NCBI GenBank assembly: GCA_039881145.1
Contig: JAYKKI010000133.1
Location: 2,622,501-2,686,500 of the forward strand
Length of the DNA stretch: 64,000 bases
Source of the DNA: Druceiella hillmani
Lineage: Eukaryota; Arthropoda; Insecta; Lepidoptera; Hepialidae
Reading direction: 5' to 3'
Shown here: positions 23,571-37,734 of the stretch, piece after piece
How the letters are laid out: every line of letters begins with the position of its first letter
Position numbering within the stretch: the first letter of the stretch is position 1
Position numbers and translations under genes: made by a program
Notes under the pieces: model-generated
Seen by the model: only the letters and a program-made list of their open reading frames with translations
What the model was told of the DNA's origin: nothing
The model's database searches: none

Positions 23571-26500
23571 TGATTACCAATTATTTTAGGAACGTTTAAA
23601 AATTTCCTTGAGAGTACACAACTATGCGGGGTGGAGTTTGCACGAAAGGGAAAAGCTGATAATCTTCCCACTTTTCTACCTAACCCTTCTACTAAAATAG
23701 AAGGATTTCTAAATTTTACTATTAGGCTCATTCAAATACATTCAAATGAATACCCTTGGGTATTCAAATTGTTTTAAAATTAAAATATATTAAAAAGTAT
23801 TTAGTATTTAATACTTAGATTACTTTTAACTTCAAAATTTATTAAATATAAATTAAATTGACTATATCAATTTATTCTGTAATCTAAAGGCCCGTTTTTC
23901 TTTTCAAGATATGTAGTAATATTTAAAAAACAAATTTAAGTTTATAATGGGACTTGCTTTAATTGTTTTATTGTATTAGAGTATTTGTAATCTATGGATA
24001 TGATAAAATTAGAACAGAGTAAATTCCGTACATGAGAAATATTTTAAAAATAATGATTGATTTAGCACTTGGAATAATAATAGAAGCCGGAAAACCTTTT
24101 TCTAGAATTTATATGTATTTGTCTTTATGTTATTTTGTTCATCACTCACGCTTAATCCACTGAACGAATTTAAATGAAATTTCCTATAATAACAAAAGTT
24201 TATAACCAAAAGCAACAGCTGATGGAAAAAAAAATTCTTATTCTAAATTTCACGCGAGTAAAACTGTAATGCACAGGTAGTATCAACTAAAAATTTTGCT
24301 AATGATAAAAAAAAATTTAAACTGTTAATAGAACTTTAAATTTCAAAAGAACGATATTACGTAAATGAATAATTTAAATGTTGATACAGTGAACTTTCCA
24401 ATTTTGCCAACGTTTTTTGTTTTAAATAAGCTCGTTTACTAAATCTACTTATCGACAACGTGTTACATTGGTAAGGGCTAGCCCTTGTGAAGTTTCCCCC
24501 CCCCCAAATGAGCCGCTAAAGGGTCTTTTGAAAACGCAACTTCAAAAGCACGGAGTCACAACCAATTTAGACGTATTAAAATGAAAACTTTGAATGTGGC
24601 TCTTTGTAAATCAATAGGTACCTCGTTTTTCGTTGTTTCATTAACTTTGAAATAAAAACGTAGGCGAGAATAAAATTTATTTATTGTTTTAAAACTACAG
24701 TTGAGGGTTTATGCTTCTGCGAAGTTGTTTTAAATGTATGAAGAGATAAAAGGGAGTTATGTCATTTTTTTTTAATGGAATACTAATAAAGAAAAACATA
24801 AAATCGCAAATGGAAGTGATTGTTAAAAGTAGAAATAATATTTAAGTAGAAATAAGTTTTAATGGAAGTAAATGGTAATGTATTCGTGAGTGTTTATTCA
24901 ACAGTTAAACAAAGTTTATGAATATAACCGTAATTACCCCATTTACATTTTCAAAGTGTTATTTAAAAAATTATTCCCTTTTAAAAACTGATCATTGAAA
25001 ATCTGTAGCGTACTTGAAAATAGTAGAGTGCAAAATATCACAAATACTTCGATATATATTAAAACCTACTCTAAAAGGTGCATTCACAAAAATAAAAGAA
25101 AGAAGCATAATTCCTGTGAACGTATGCTTTAATTATCAATATAACGCCATAATATGGGATACAAGGGGAAATATATGGATCACAATAAATCATTATTGAT
25201 TAAAACATAATAGGAAAACACAGTACAGAAAGAAGAAGCGCATTCTGGCTACAAAATTTAAGAGAATGTTTCAACTGATATTGGAGTGTCTTTTTCGAGG
25301 AGCTACATCTAAAGATGACTATATACATTGACATTTAGAGAGAAAAATGTTTGCTTAATTTTTAAAGAATCCAATCGATTTAGAAAATAGACGTGTTTTG
25401 TGGAACGTCTTGGGATTTTGTAACAATTTTAAATTAAAGAAAATATGCGCACACTTAAATAATTAAAATGATGAACTGATATCATTACTTTCAATTCCTG
25501 CACGTAGCTAAGTTCGTGGGAATATTAGATTGTGGAAACATCCTTCTTTGTAATAACTGAAATCTTCTATGTTAAAACATAATCTTATTGCCCCATATTT
25601 TTTTTAATAAAAGTTAGGTGTGTTAGGTTTTGTTATAATGGCTAGTTATAAAATAAATATAAAAACATTTGTTCAAATTTTGTAGCACAATTTCATATTT
25701 CGCAAATTAAGCGTTATCTAAAAATATAAGCCCTTACTTGCTGAATTTTAAATGTTGTATTTTCTTGTTCTCAGTTTTGCTTAAATTAAAAAAAAATAAG
25801 TTGCACATACGCGAGCAGAATTTTGTTAATGGATAGTTATTTATTTTTTAAATATATTTGTTCAAATTTCGTTGCACAATTTCTTATTTTGAAAATTAGG
25901 CATTATCTAAAAAGAAAAGCCATTAGGATAGTTGTTGAATTTTTTAAAGTATTCTAATTTGTTGCTCTCAGTTTTTTATGCATAAGAATAAAATATTTTT
26001 ACTATATATAGTGGCCACAAAGCTGATTCAAGTAAACAATTTTTAAGAAATATTTTAATCGCTTTAATCTGATGACTAATCAAACAAAGGAATAAAGTAT
26101 AATTAATAATAATTTTTGGAATTTTTCTCAAGTAACCTAAAATATACGAATTCATCTGCACTGCATTTGTCCTTATACCATTTTAAAAAATATATTGAAA
26201 ATTATAAATACAGTAAAACCCTTTCTATTTTTTTGGGTATATAGAAAATAGTAAATCAAAGTAAATGACTTTGGAATCAAAACGCTGTAAGAAATAAAGA
26301 ATATTTTAAGAAGTATGGTTGTAAATTAGAATGTAAGGCCTATTGAGAATTTTTACGTACATATTAATACAAAACGTTGAACGACTGATAAATTGAAATC
26401 TCTAGGGAAACAAACGGAAATCTGATAACTAACTCTTAAATCAGAATATTTATTAGAAGACGAATTTGTATTGCATTTGCATAGTACATAAATTGGTGAC

Positions 26501-26694
26501 GTGCAAGAAGATTCGACAAGTCCTACAACGTGTACTACGTTGAAAGCACTTTAAACTATACTACGCGGTTCTCTACGTGACTTCGATCGGTACTTAGTTA
26601 CTTTGATTGGCTGAGATTTGTTCAACCATCCGTTTTGAGAAGAAATTTTCATTCATTGAATTATGAAATATATAATTATAATTATATCTAAAAT

Positions 26695-27054
26695 TTGAAA
26701 TCTGATGTTGATTTAGGAATAATATACATCAATTCTTTTAATACGAAATCTTGCCAATATATCGTTGTGTTTTTTCAAGCATATGTTGATGAAATTGAAA
26801 TATATGACTTGTGTCCGACAAGAATATATCCGATAAATGGCAACGTATTTATAGGTAATGATTTTATTGACGCAAATGACTTTCAATTAGATGAAAACTC
26901 TTTTAATGAACAAATTAATTTCGAAGAAATAGAAAATCGGTTAATAACTGAGGAATATTTCGTCACAGAGCCTTTGAGAGATAATAATAGAGAATCCTGG
27001 TACCTCAATCCACCGAATCTTCAATTTCCTCTATTAAAAAGTTTGTATCTTTGA
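26695..27054 (+). pseudogene. Conserved open frame in macro-repeat, copy in unit 3
   Basis: Open for about 119 codons from a TTG (not a eukaryotic start) to TGA at 27052-27054. It is homologous to 18094-18354 and reads about 30 codons further, because the TAG of unit 2 corresponds to a GAG here. Shared motifs are NTKSC, VVFF, AY, EIE, TRI, GND and ENSF. Acidic and Asn-rich. No recognised domain, signal peptide or clear membrane segment. It might be a remnant of a spliced exon; chance openness is not excluded. Confidence 0.25.
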
Positions 27055-27869
27055 AATTTGTTCTTTAATTTTGTTTCCAATAATCTTATAGTTACTGATT
27101 AAAAATATTGTCTTGCATGAGAAAACATATTCTAGAAATTTTGGTTATGAATTAAGTTTATGCTATTGTGTACATTCTTAAGTGTTAATTATATAGATTT
27201 TAAAACACTCTAGATACAGCCTTTGTTAGGACAAAAAGGACAAAAAACTGCGTAGCTGAATAGGTAGCATATCGATTTCGTATCTGAAACTGGATTAATA
27301 ATTAAAACCAAATTGTGTAGTTTCTTCTCTAAATAATTATAAAATGATTTTTTTTCGTAATTAAAGACATAACTTTATTTCAGTATAACAGAAAAAATGG
27401 TTTTTAAATATTTATTTATATACTTTTTAATTTTTTTTCGGCTGCAAAATACAGAATTATTTATTAGTTTTAATTTTAATAAAGTATAAATTTTTTCAGA
27501 ACACGTAAGTTTTTAAGATTCACAAGAAATAAATTACTACACAAAAATATTTTTTTCTATTCTAGGAATTTCCCTGTCATTCAAAACTCCAAGGATCCGA
27601 AAAGAGATGTCACAGTGACAATTCAATCTGTCTTCTGTCAGTCAGAAATTTCTAACTCCTAAAGGAACTTATTTATAATTTTATGTTTTATACGTATTAC
27701 ACAATTCTTTGTATGAAAATTAAATAACATACTAAAAATGAAATAAAACCTTATTTGAAATGGTCGCCCACCTTCGTAGGTTTACCCGAGGACTAAAAAA
27801 AATTTCTAGTTATGTGGAATATTGTTAAAAATATCTCAAGAAACTAGAAGTCATTTAGATTAAAAACTT

Positions 27870-28205
27870 TTTGTGCCCGCGACTTCGTTCGTCTGAAATT
27901 TGGTGTCAGAAGAGTTACTAGAAATTTGTTTGCATTCTTCTTTCTTTTTTCTCCCAGAACTATATAAGCATAAACTTTACTAAAATCGCTAATGGATGAT
28001 GTTTGCCGCCAAATCGATTCTGCTGGTTCTGATATCACCGTGCATAACCAACGTAAATTAAAGACTGACATATCTTTTTTATTCGTAAACCGGTTGAAGG
28101 TAACTATATATGAGTATAAATATCAGTCCAAGTTAATTTCAGTACATAAATGAAAACCGTATCTAAATCAGTTCAGCCGGTGCTGAGATTAGCGCGGACA
28201 ACAAA
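27870..28205 (+). mobile_element. Non-LTR-type remnant (CCCGCGACTTC...), unit 3
   Basis: Starts GTGCCCGCGACTTCGTTCGT and ends GTTCAGCCGGTGCTGAGATT plus AGCGCGGACAACAAAAG. Closest of the three copies to the remembered consensus. Same unit position as 19285-19615. Confidence 0.65.
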
Positions 28206-30399
28206 AGTTGCACGCAGATAAATTGAGGAAAATTAAAAGAAAAACTATGGTTTTAGGCTAAATAGCATATCTTTAGTATAGGTATAGCAATAAGTTTTAC
28301 TTAAACTTTTTAATGTCTTTTTAATTTTGTATATGTGTAGATAATCTGTATTTAAACAACCAATTAAAACTATCTCGGTTTGCTATATTTGTCTATAGGA
28401 CCATTCTTATTTGGTTGGTATTTTTAGATAAAATTCGAACAATTGTATCGAAAGTGAATTGCTAGTATTGCGAATTAGTTATTGTCAAACTTTAACCGCT
28501 TAGACAAAAATAGATTTTATTAAAAATGTGATAAAATATTTAAAAGGCCAAGTAGATTTCAAGTTTCCAAGATAAGATTCACGGTCGCGTGAAGAAAACT
28601 TTTGATACAATCGTTGATATAATTTAGAACTCGTATATTCTTAGTTACATATTTAAAAAAGTTAAAGTATTTGAAAACGGAAAATGACCACGTGTATTTA
28701 AATATTTGAAATAAAATCTTCGTTAAAATTTAATTTAATTTCCATAGTCACACATGTGATAGATATTCATATATTAAACCATCCTTAACTATTTGAATAT
28801 CTATTCTACTAATTTTCATAATTGTCATCAATACAAACAATTAAGTAGCATGTTGGGAATTTGATAAAAGTGTGAAAAAAAATAAAATAATTTGAAAAAA
28901 GTAACAACAATATTAGGAAATTATTACATTAACAGAAGTCCTTTTATACCTAAGGCGTTTCATACAACAGACATACTGTATTACCGATCTGCGTATTATA
29001 TTAAAATTACACAATCATTAATTAAAATATCAGACTTACAGCTTGCTGGCAAACAATAGTAGGAATTACTGAAAATTAACATACGTCTCTTAAACCGAAC
29101 TATCTACAAACTGAATTTGTGAACTTATTCAGCGAACAAAATTATTTTCATAAATTACGTAACGCCTATAATATTTAGATTAATTACATGACAGCCAAAC
29201 CAAGCTAAATAAAGTTTATCTCATTCATAGTCTAAGTTAATGTAATTGTAATTTATTCGCTATATATTTTTGATGCATAAATTAAATTGTATTTTAATAT
29301 AATTAAATTTACACAACGCCCAATGAATGGGGAAATAAACAAAATTAAAGAGACCACCTAAAATTTGAGGCCATATTTAATTATATTTAATTTAACTCGA
29401 ATAATAGCATATGTTATTGAATCCATGAACAATTATTTAACTTATAAAAGGTTATCACATAAAGTATAAGCTAAGACGTATGTGCATACAAAACTTCCAA
29501 AATATGACCGATTATTTTGGAAAAGTTAATTTTCTTTAAGAAAAGGTTGTAAAATGCGAGGTGAATTTTAGTACGTGTCGCTTACTATGATTTATTTAGC
29601 TATGAATTTGATTTATTTAATAATTCATTAACACTATTTTTAACTTTCGTAAATTAACTTTCTGAATGGAAGCAAATGTTTGCGACAGTATGGTTCATCT
29701 CCCCTAAGTCGAATGCATTGTTAACTTTAAATTTATTCACCTTATATAATTACTTGCCATAAAACTGAAAATGGGATTAATATCTTACAAACATTACTGT
29801 GAGTTTATTGACTTTTTAGTAATAAAAAATTACGGTTAACGATTTTTCAGAAAAGTTATAATGTGTGTTTATTTTCATTTCTGACTGAGAGTTTATTAAA
29901 AGGTGGCATAGCGGTAAGATAGGCGAAAGGAAATATTTATTCAGCGATAAAGAATAACGTATGAGTAACTTAAATACACAAAAACTAGAAGCTTAACTCA
30001 TTTGTAATTCGAGATGTTAATAAGGTTTTACTAATTTATCATTGAGAGAAAGTTTTGATTTGCTATTAAAACTAAAAACAATTTAAGGTCACTTAGTTAT
30101 GAGTTACTTTAGTTTCAGAGGTCGCCCGGTGTTAAGTAATAGCCACTATAAATATCGTCGAATAAATAGTTAATATATTGATTTCACTCGGTTATATTGA
30201 GTCACTTCGGTTCAAATATTGATTTCACTCTACTCATTTTTCTGTACATTTTTAGCATGCAGACATCTTCTCTGTTTTAGTTGCACACAACAAATAGACC
30301 ACGAGCACTCACATTGTTACGCCACGTAATTTAAGTAGTTTTTCTATATTTTTTTGGTTCTCGTTATTTTCTTTAGGATTCCCTACTAAGGTAGGTCCA

Positions 30400-30540
30400 T
30401 CCAAATTAAGTAAGAAAAAAATCCTTAGAAGATCAGTCGAAAATATCGCACATCTCTCGGAAGCAGACGTTTTTCTCGGAAACCACTTGACAAAGAAACT
30501 TAAAATTTGTCATGACAATAAAGTAGATTAACTCGCAGGA
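30400..30540 (+). mobile_element. Lepidopteran-type dispersed repeat remnant, copy 5
   Basis: Contains AGAAGATCAGTCGAAAATAT, TTTTTCTCGGAAACCACTTG and TTTGTCATGACAATAAAGTA; nearly the same as copy 4 at 21140. Confidence 0.6.
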
Positions 30541-31298
30541 AAATAGTTATATGGCAATTTTTTGGCATGCAAATAGTCTCTGGTAATCTGAGATACAAAG
30601 AAAATTTGATTATTGATTTATTGACCATTAAATTAATTTTTTTAGTTTAAATAATAAATTATATATTACAAACTAAAAAACTATTTAATGGGTAGATGGG
30701 TAGACTTTGCATTTTTCTTTCCATGCCATAAATTTTAAAGCAAGAAACAGTCATAATGTTGGGATAAGGACAAATTTTTGTGCTACTTTTGGTATCTCCT
30801 AATAGGGATTAGCGCTAGGTACATCCGACAAACTCGACGATTGAGAAATAGAAAATAGAAAATGTGCTGTGCGTGATACTAGGAAAGAGCCATTTAGAGC
30901 AAAGCCTCGAAATCAAGTACGTAGATGAGAGTAAGTAAAACGTTTCTGCAAATGGAGTAAAATTTCTTATACAAATATCTTTTATATGTATCAACGTAAT
31001 CTGAAGCAGAGGAGATTTTTGCTATTTTATAACTTCTGTTGCTAAATCGAATTAAATAAGAATGATATTAAAACTTATTTATTCTTTATTCTTCGATTTG
31101 TCGTTAACCAACATTGAATCACGACTTATCGTGATGGAAAATAAAAAAATATGGTAATTAAGTAGCCAAGAAATATGAAAGTCGTTTGGAAAGATTTATA
31201 ACGACATAAGTGATAGAACTGGAAAAGTTTGGTCATAAGTCGACCAATAATAATCCATTATTTTTGTTTTAGGACATGGATACAAATAGGATTTTTGG

Positions 31299-32280
31299 GA
31301 CACTATATGATTCTTAAATAGAAACTAAAATTTTAGGCTATTCTCGCCAACATCAATGGTAAACAACATTTTTCAATGAAAAGCCGAATCAAGAAAATAG
31401 CAAGTCTAATATAAATTATTTAAAATTCGACGAGAAAGATTTTACTTTGAGAGTAAAATGCAATATTTACATTGCCATATAGGCTTGGACATAAGTGACT
31501 TATAGGGTTGCAATAGAAAAAAATGCGCATGAATAATTTCAGAAGAACTACATTTTGAAAATTTTCATAATTTAGCTTAAAACTCTTTTGCAACCTGTTA
31601 GGAAATGGATGTGAATGATTAAAATTATTTCCTTAAATGAAATCAACATTAAATAAGGTAAAATGAATTTAATATTAGGTTTGGTTGAATTAGTCTCGGT
31701 AACCTTAGATTGGGAGTACTTATGTCATGTTAGTTTGGATCAAGTTAGGTTATGATAAATTGGCTTAGGTTAGATCAAGTTAGATAGGATCAAGTATGGT
31801 AACAATTAATTTGGCTAGGTTAGGTTGGGGTAGATCAATTTAGCTTGGATTATATCAAGTTTGGTCAAGTTACAAACACTATATGATTCTTAAATGTAAA
31901 CTAAAATTTCAGGCTATTCTCGCCAACATCAATGGTAAACAATATTTTTCAATGAAAAGCCGAATCAAGAAAATAGCTAATAAATTGGTTGGATTAGTCT
32001 CGGTAAGCTTAGATTGGGAGTACTTAGGTTATGTTAGTTTGGATCAAGTTAGGTTATGATAAATTGGCTTAGGTTAGATCAAGTTAGATTGGATCAAGTA
32101 TGGTAACGATTAATTTGGCTAGGTTAGGTTGGGGTAGATCAATTTAGTTTGGATTATATCAAGTTTGGTCAAGTTACACTAGATTAAATTGTATTAATTT
32201 AGAATGAATTAGATTGTGTTAGGTCAGGTTATATTAAATAGGATTAGGTTACATATCTTTAAGTTAGGTTTACATTATAA
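31299..32280. repeat. Local duplication spanning the TTAGGTT tract, unit 4
   Basis: The stretch from ACACTATATGATTCTTAAAT (about 31300) to AAGAAAATAGC (about 31400) recurs at about 31876-31980. The TTAGGTT tract at 31670-31870 recurs at about 31985-32170. An original block of roughly 570 bp has therefore been copied in tandem with an internal deletion. The landmarks GGATCAAGTTAGGTTATGAT and TTGGGGTAGATCAATTTAG are present in both. Confidence 0.85.
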
Positions 32281-35200
32281 TTGATTACGTATTGATATCG
32301 AGTATGATGATATTATTACCATTACTGATTACTTTAGGTACATTTAAAAAAAATCCCTTGAGAGTACACAACTATGGGTTTGCACGAAAAGGAAAAGCTG
32401 ATAATTTTCCCACTTTCCTATCTAATTCTACTACTCAAATCGGCGAGCATATTTCTAAATTTTACCATTATACTCATCCAATTAAAGGGAATTACAACTG
32501 TTTTAAAAATAATATTATAAATATGAAACACTTAATTCATAGATTAATTTTAACTTCAAACATTATTAAATTTTATTTAAATTGTCCAAATAAATTGAAA
32601 TGAAATTTAATAATGAAATTTAATAATTTTTTTTTAGGTACATAATTTGACCAAATTCAAAACTATTATAAGTCAAGATGGAACTCCCTAATATGTTTTT
32701 ACTATTTTTGAGAGTTTAAATGACCAATTTTTTTAAACTTTGGTCAATTATTGTTTAACATAAAATTGTTGAATACCTTCTAAGTGACAGTAATGAAGTT
32801 ATAGGTATATTGCTAAAAGAAAAATCTTTGGTAATAAAAAAAAGATATGTACTAAGAAGCGCATAAGGTGGCAGGTTTTCGGGGTTAAAAAGAAGAATTT
32901 CAAACAAACAGGAAGTTTATGTGAAATGATGATGTTGAAACAGATAGATGCTATAATAATAAAGGATTAACTGTATGAACTTTTTCTACTTTCAAATTCT
33001 TAATAACAATTATTGACAATGGAAACAAATTCAGTGTTTTTGAACATTAGTTTCATGGATTCATATAGATTGAATATCATACTTATGAATTCTTATGTAA
33101 GTACATTTCACTTCTGACAAGTAAATATATTTTTTATTTCGTTTACCCAAACCCATTTAGCATTTAAATGTACTTAATCGATTTAGAAGATTTAATTTTC
33201 ATCTGAAAAAACCAAACCATATTTCTGAAACGATTTTATGCGCAGACTCAAAACCGACGCAGTCAAGATCTTCTTTATTTTGTATGTAACGTCTCTAATC
33301 CAGATCACAGACTAGTCCAAGACATGGCCTTAATTTGTATTCCATAGTTCAAAATATTTTTTTGGTAATTTAAACAGAAAAAGAATTATTTCAAGTAGAA
33401 GCCATGAAGACTTGCTTTAATTATTTTATTGTATTAGAAAGCTTTTAATCTATGGATATTATAAAATTATTACAGAACATTCGGTACATGAAAAATATTT
33501 TAAAAAGAATGATTGATTTACCGCATGGAATCAGAAAACCTTTTTTTAGAATTTTAATTTTGTATGTGTTAGCCTTTATATGCGTCACTCACGCTAAATC
33601 CACTGAACCAATTTTAATGAAATTTCTTATAGGAACAAAAGTTTATAACCAAGAGCAACACATGATAAAAAAAAATTTCTTATTCTAAATTTCACGCGAG
33701 TAAGACAGTAATGAACAGCTAGTATCACCTTAAGATTTTGCCAATGATGTAAATAAATAATTTAAATGTTGCTATAGCAAACTTTTAAATTTTGCCAACG
33801 TTTTTCGTTTTAAATAAGCTCGTTTACTAAATCTACTTATCGACAACGTGTTACATTGGCAAGGGCTAGAATTTTGTGAAATTTTTCCCCAAATGAGTCG
33901 CTAAAGGTTCTTTTGAATGCGCAACTTCAAAAGCACGGAGTCACATCCAATTTAAACGTATTAAAATGAAAACGTTGAATTTGGCTCTTTGTGAATAAAA
34001 AGGCACCTCGTTTTTCGTTGTTCGTTAACTTTGAAATAAAAACGTAAGCGACAATAAAATTGATTTAGTATTTCGAAATTACAATTGAGCTTTTGTGCTT
34101 CTACTAAGTAGTTTTAAATTTATGAAGAGATGAAATGGAGTTATGTCATTCTCTTTTAAAGGAATGCTAATACAGAGAATTATAAAATCGCAAATACGAG
34201 TGATTTTTAAAGTGGAAATAACCAAGTTTTGATGGACTTAAAAAGGAATGTATTTGTCAGTGTTTATTCAACAGTTAAACGAAGTTCGGTAGCAATTAAA
34301 TTTTACTTAAAAATATTCAACGTTTTTCTCAGTTTTTTTTTCGATTTTATTCCATATATAGATAGTTTATATTTAAACAACGAGTAACTAAATTATTATA
34401 AATAAGCTTATGTTAGGAAAAACTATCATAGTTTATGACATATGAAAACGGGACGACTCTTATTTGGTTGGTATTTTTATATAAATTTTGAAAGTCATTA
34501 TCGTGAGTTCCTAATATTACAAATTAATTATGTTCATACTTTAACGGCTTGGACAAAAATTTGTAAAATGTGATTAAACGTTTGACGGAATAAGTAGGTT
34601 TCATTAGGTTTCAGGTACATCCCAAAGTTACGAAAAAATCTACGAGATTATTTTGAGGTTTGATACATTCAACGAGATTATTTTGGGTCTCGTATATACT
34701 TAATTTGTATGTAAATGTTAAAGTGCCTGAAAATGCAAAACCACTACGTATATTTAAATATTTGAAACAAGGTATCTGTTAAAGATTAATTTAATTTATA
34801 TAGTCAGACATGTAATTAATAATCATATTTTTAAATAATTCTTAATGATATCAATATTAATTCAGCCCAATAACAATTTTTCCAATGATTGTCTTCAATT
34901 TTCAAAATGAGATAGCATATAGGGAATTAAATAAACGTGTAAAAATTAATAAAATAAGTTGAGAGCAAGTAATCGTAATATTAAGAAACGATTACATTAA
35001 CCGAACCCCTTTTATACCTAAGCCATTTCACAAAACAGAATTACTTTTTCTGCGTTTTGTATTAAAATAACGTAATCATTCATTAAAATATCAGACTGAC
35101 AGCTTGCTAACAAACAATAGTAGAAAATGCTGAAAATTAACATGTCTCTTAAACTGGACCTACACACTGAATTCTTGAACTCATTCAGTGAACATAATTA

Positions 35201-37734
35201 TATTCATAAATTATGTAACGTCCATAATATACAGGTTAATTATATGATGACCGAACCAAGTTAAAACTAATTTACCTCGTCCATAATCTAAGTTGATGTG
35301 ATTATAATTTATTCGTTACATATTTTTGACTCATAAATTGAACTGTGCTTTGATATAATTAAATTAACGCAGCGCACATTGAATTGGAAAATAAATGAAA
35401 TTAAAGATACCACCTAAAATTTGAAGCCATATTTAATTATACCCGTTTTGAAACAGAATGTTATTGAATATACAAAAAATTATTAAACTTCAATTATGAT
35501 AAGGTATTACATAAAGTATATGCTAATATATAAGGGCACAAAAAACTTCCACAACGTATGTCCGTATTCTAACATCACCAAATATTTTGAAAAAAATAAT
35601 TATTTTTAAGAAAAATTATGAAACTATAAAGTTCATATATTTATTAATGAAATACTCTATTTTTAACGTTTCGACCGCGTTTCTTACAAACATTACTGTA
35701 TTTTATTTTATTGGCTGTTTTTTATTAACACTTTACGGTTAACGGTTTTTTAGAAATGGTTCTTTTATGACTGAGAGTATATTAAAAGGCGGCATCCACG
35801 GAGAAACAGGGAAAGGAAATATTTACACAAGGATTAGGAATAACTTATGTGTAACTTTATAAATGTGCAAAAATTAAGCTAAACTCATTCGTAATTCAAT
35901 ATTTTAATAGTTTATCTTTCAGAGAAAGTTTTAATTTGCTATTAAAACTAAGCTCTACGTAAGATAACTTAGTTAAAAGTTACTTTAGTTTCCGAAGTCG
36001 TCCCGTGCCAAGTAATAGCCACTATAAATATTGTTAAATAAATAGATAATGGCGCATTGCTTTCAGGCCTAAGATTAATTTATGGCTCAAAAATTGATGG
36101 CAATCTCCTCATTTTTCTCTACATTCCTGCCATGCCGGCCTCTTCTTTGTTTTAGTTGCACACGTCAAAAAGACCACGAGCGCTCGCATCGTTACACCAC
36201 ATGATTTCACTAATTTTAATGTTTTTTTTTTTTTCATCATTGTTTTTAGTTAAAATTTTATGGCACACAAAATATATCTAGTACTCTGTGATATACAGAA
36301 AGTGTTCCATCGAATTATTGACCTGTAAGCTTATGTTAAAAACAAATTTTTCTAGCCTACATAAAAATTGTAAGAAGATTACAAAGATGTCATAATTTTG
36401 GAGATAACCACGGTAATATTTGGGCCTTCGCCACGTACTTTTTTTATGTACGATTAAATGTTCATTACGTTACAAAATTCACATCAATTTAAGTAAAGCG
36501 ATTTCATCTGAAACGTCGTACAGAACCATCAAGACGCAAGCCAGCCACTTCTGTTAACCTTCATTCTCCTTCAACGTCTCAATAAATCTTGACATTTCAT
36601 AAATATTATCATAATTTATTGAATAATATTTTAGCTGTCGAACTTATAAATTAAAAGTTACAAATTAAAATATATATCGCTGGCTAAATTAAAAACAAAC
36701 ATGGGTAGCCTTTCCATTTTCCTTTTCCTAAGATTACATTAAACTTTAAGGCAAAAGACAATCATAATATGGGATAAGGAAAATGTTTTGAGGTAATTCT
36801 GGTGCCTCCTAATAGCGATTAGAGCTAGATATAACCGACAAACTTGATGCTGAAGAAATGGAAATTAGAAAATGTGGAGGGCGTGAGACTAAAACGAGCT
36901 ATTTAGAACGGATACACAAAATTACGTATATCGACGAGAGTGAGAAAAACGTTTGTGCAAATGAAGTAAAATTGCATAAACTTTTACATGTATAGCGGTA
37001 AAGTGAGGTAGGAAAGGTTGTTGCTATTTTAAAACTTCAGTGGTTTTGAACTTCATAAATATAACATTAAAATTTAATTATTTTATATATTTCCAGTTAT
37101 AGTTAACAAACGTTGAATCACCATTTCCTTCGTGATAGAAAATGACAAATATAGTGATTTAGTAGCCAAGAAATATAAATTTCATTTGAAAATATCCATT
37201 AGTAATAGAAGTGGAAATTTTGGTCATAAGTCGGCCAATATTTATTCTTTATTTTTATCTTCAGGGCATGGATAAAAACAGGTTTTTTGGAACTCCATCA
37301 GCTATATATGGAAGGGAAAGTCAATTAAGTTCATTTATAAAGAAACACTTTTTTATTCCCAAATAGAAATTAACATTTATGGCCATTCTCCCCTACGTCA
37401 ATAGTAAACAGCATTTTGCAATGAAAAGCCAAGTTAGGAAAATTGCAAGACTAATAAAAATTATTTTGAATTTGTCAATTTTGCTTTGAAAGAAAAGCCC
37501 AATATTTATATTTCAATATAGCCTTGGATATAAGTGACTATGTGTACTACAGAAAAAATGGGCATGCATATTTTCAGAAGAAATATATTTTGAAAATCTA
37601 TATAATAAAGTTTAAACCACTTTTGGGACCTGAAATAAAGTGAATGTGGGTGAAGATGGTTAAGTGGTAATATACGTCATTTTCATCCACGTCATAAAAT
37701 TATTTTCTTAAATGAAATCACCATTGAATAAGGT

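Larger units (their letters stand above)
20336..28916. repeat. Macro-repeat unit 3 (about 8.6 kb)
   Basis: Anchor at 20336. The leader and the TTGTTTATGG block are deleted, so the unit jumps near 21125 to the dispersed repeat (21140). Then GAAATAGGAAATGTG (21905), TTAGGTT tract with an inverted duplication (22770-23100), foldback element (23211-23570), AAATAAGCTCGTTT block (24425) with a 10-C run (24496-24505), GTGCAAAATATCACAAA (25028), GTGTTAGGTTTTG (25620), conserved open frame (26695), GGCTGCAAAATACAG (27440), CCCGCGACTT element (27870) and closing ATTAAACCATCC block (28775). The 16590-type dispersed element is missing. Confidence 0.85.
28917..34985. repeat. Macro-repeat unit 4 (about 6.1 kb)
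   Basis: Blocks: anchor (28917), leader (29990), a rearranged TTGATTTCACTC segment with GAGCACTCACATTGTTACGC (30180-30330), dispersed repeat (30400), GAAATAGAAAATAGAAAATG (30845), duplicated TTAGGTT tract (31670-32280), AACCATATTTCTGAAACG (33215), AAATAAGCTCGTTT block (33805), TTTTACTTAAAAATATTC (34300) and closing block (34800). The CGTGTTAGG, conserved-frame and CCCGCGACTT blocks are absent. Short plus-strand frames at 32292-32603 and 33452-33688 are not conserved as frames in other units. Confidence 0.85.

Noticed and set aside
33452..33688. A 78-codon plus-strand frame in unit 4, and 32292-32603 nearby
   Set aside because: Homologous segments in other units are not open in the same frame.
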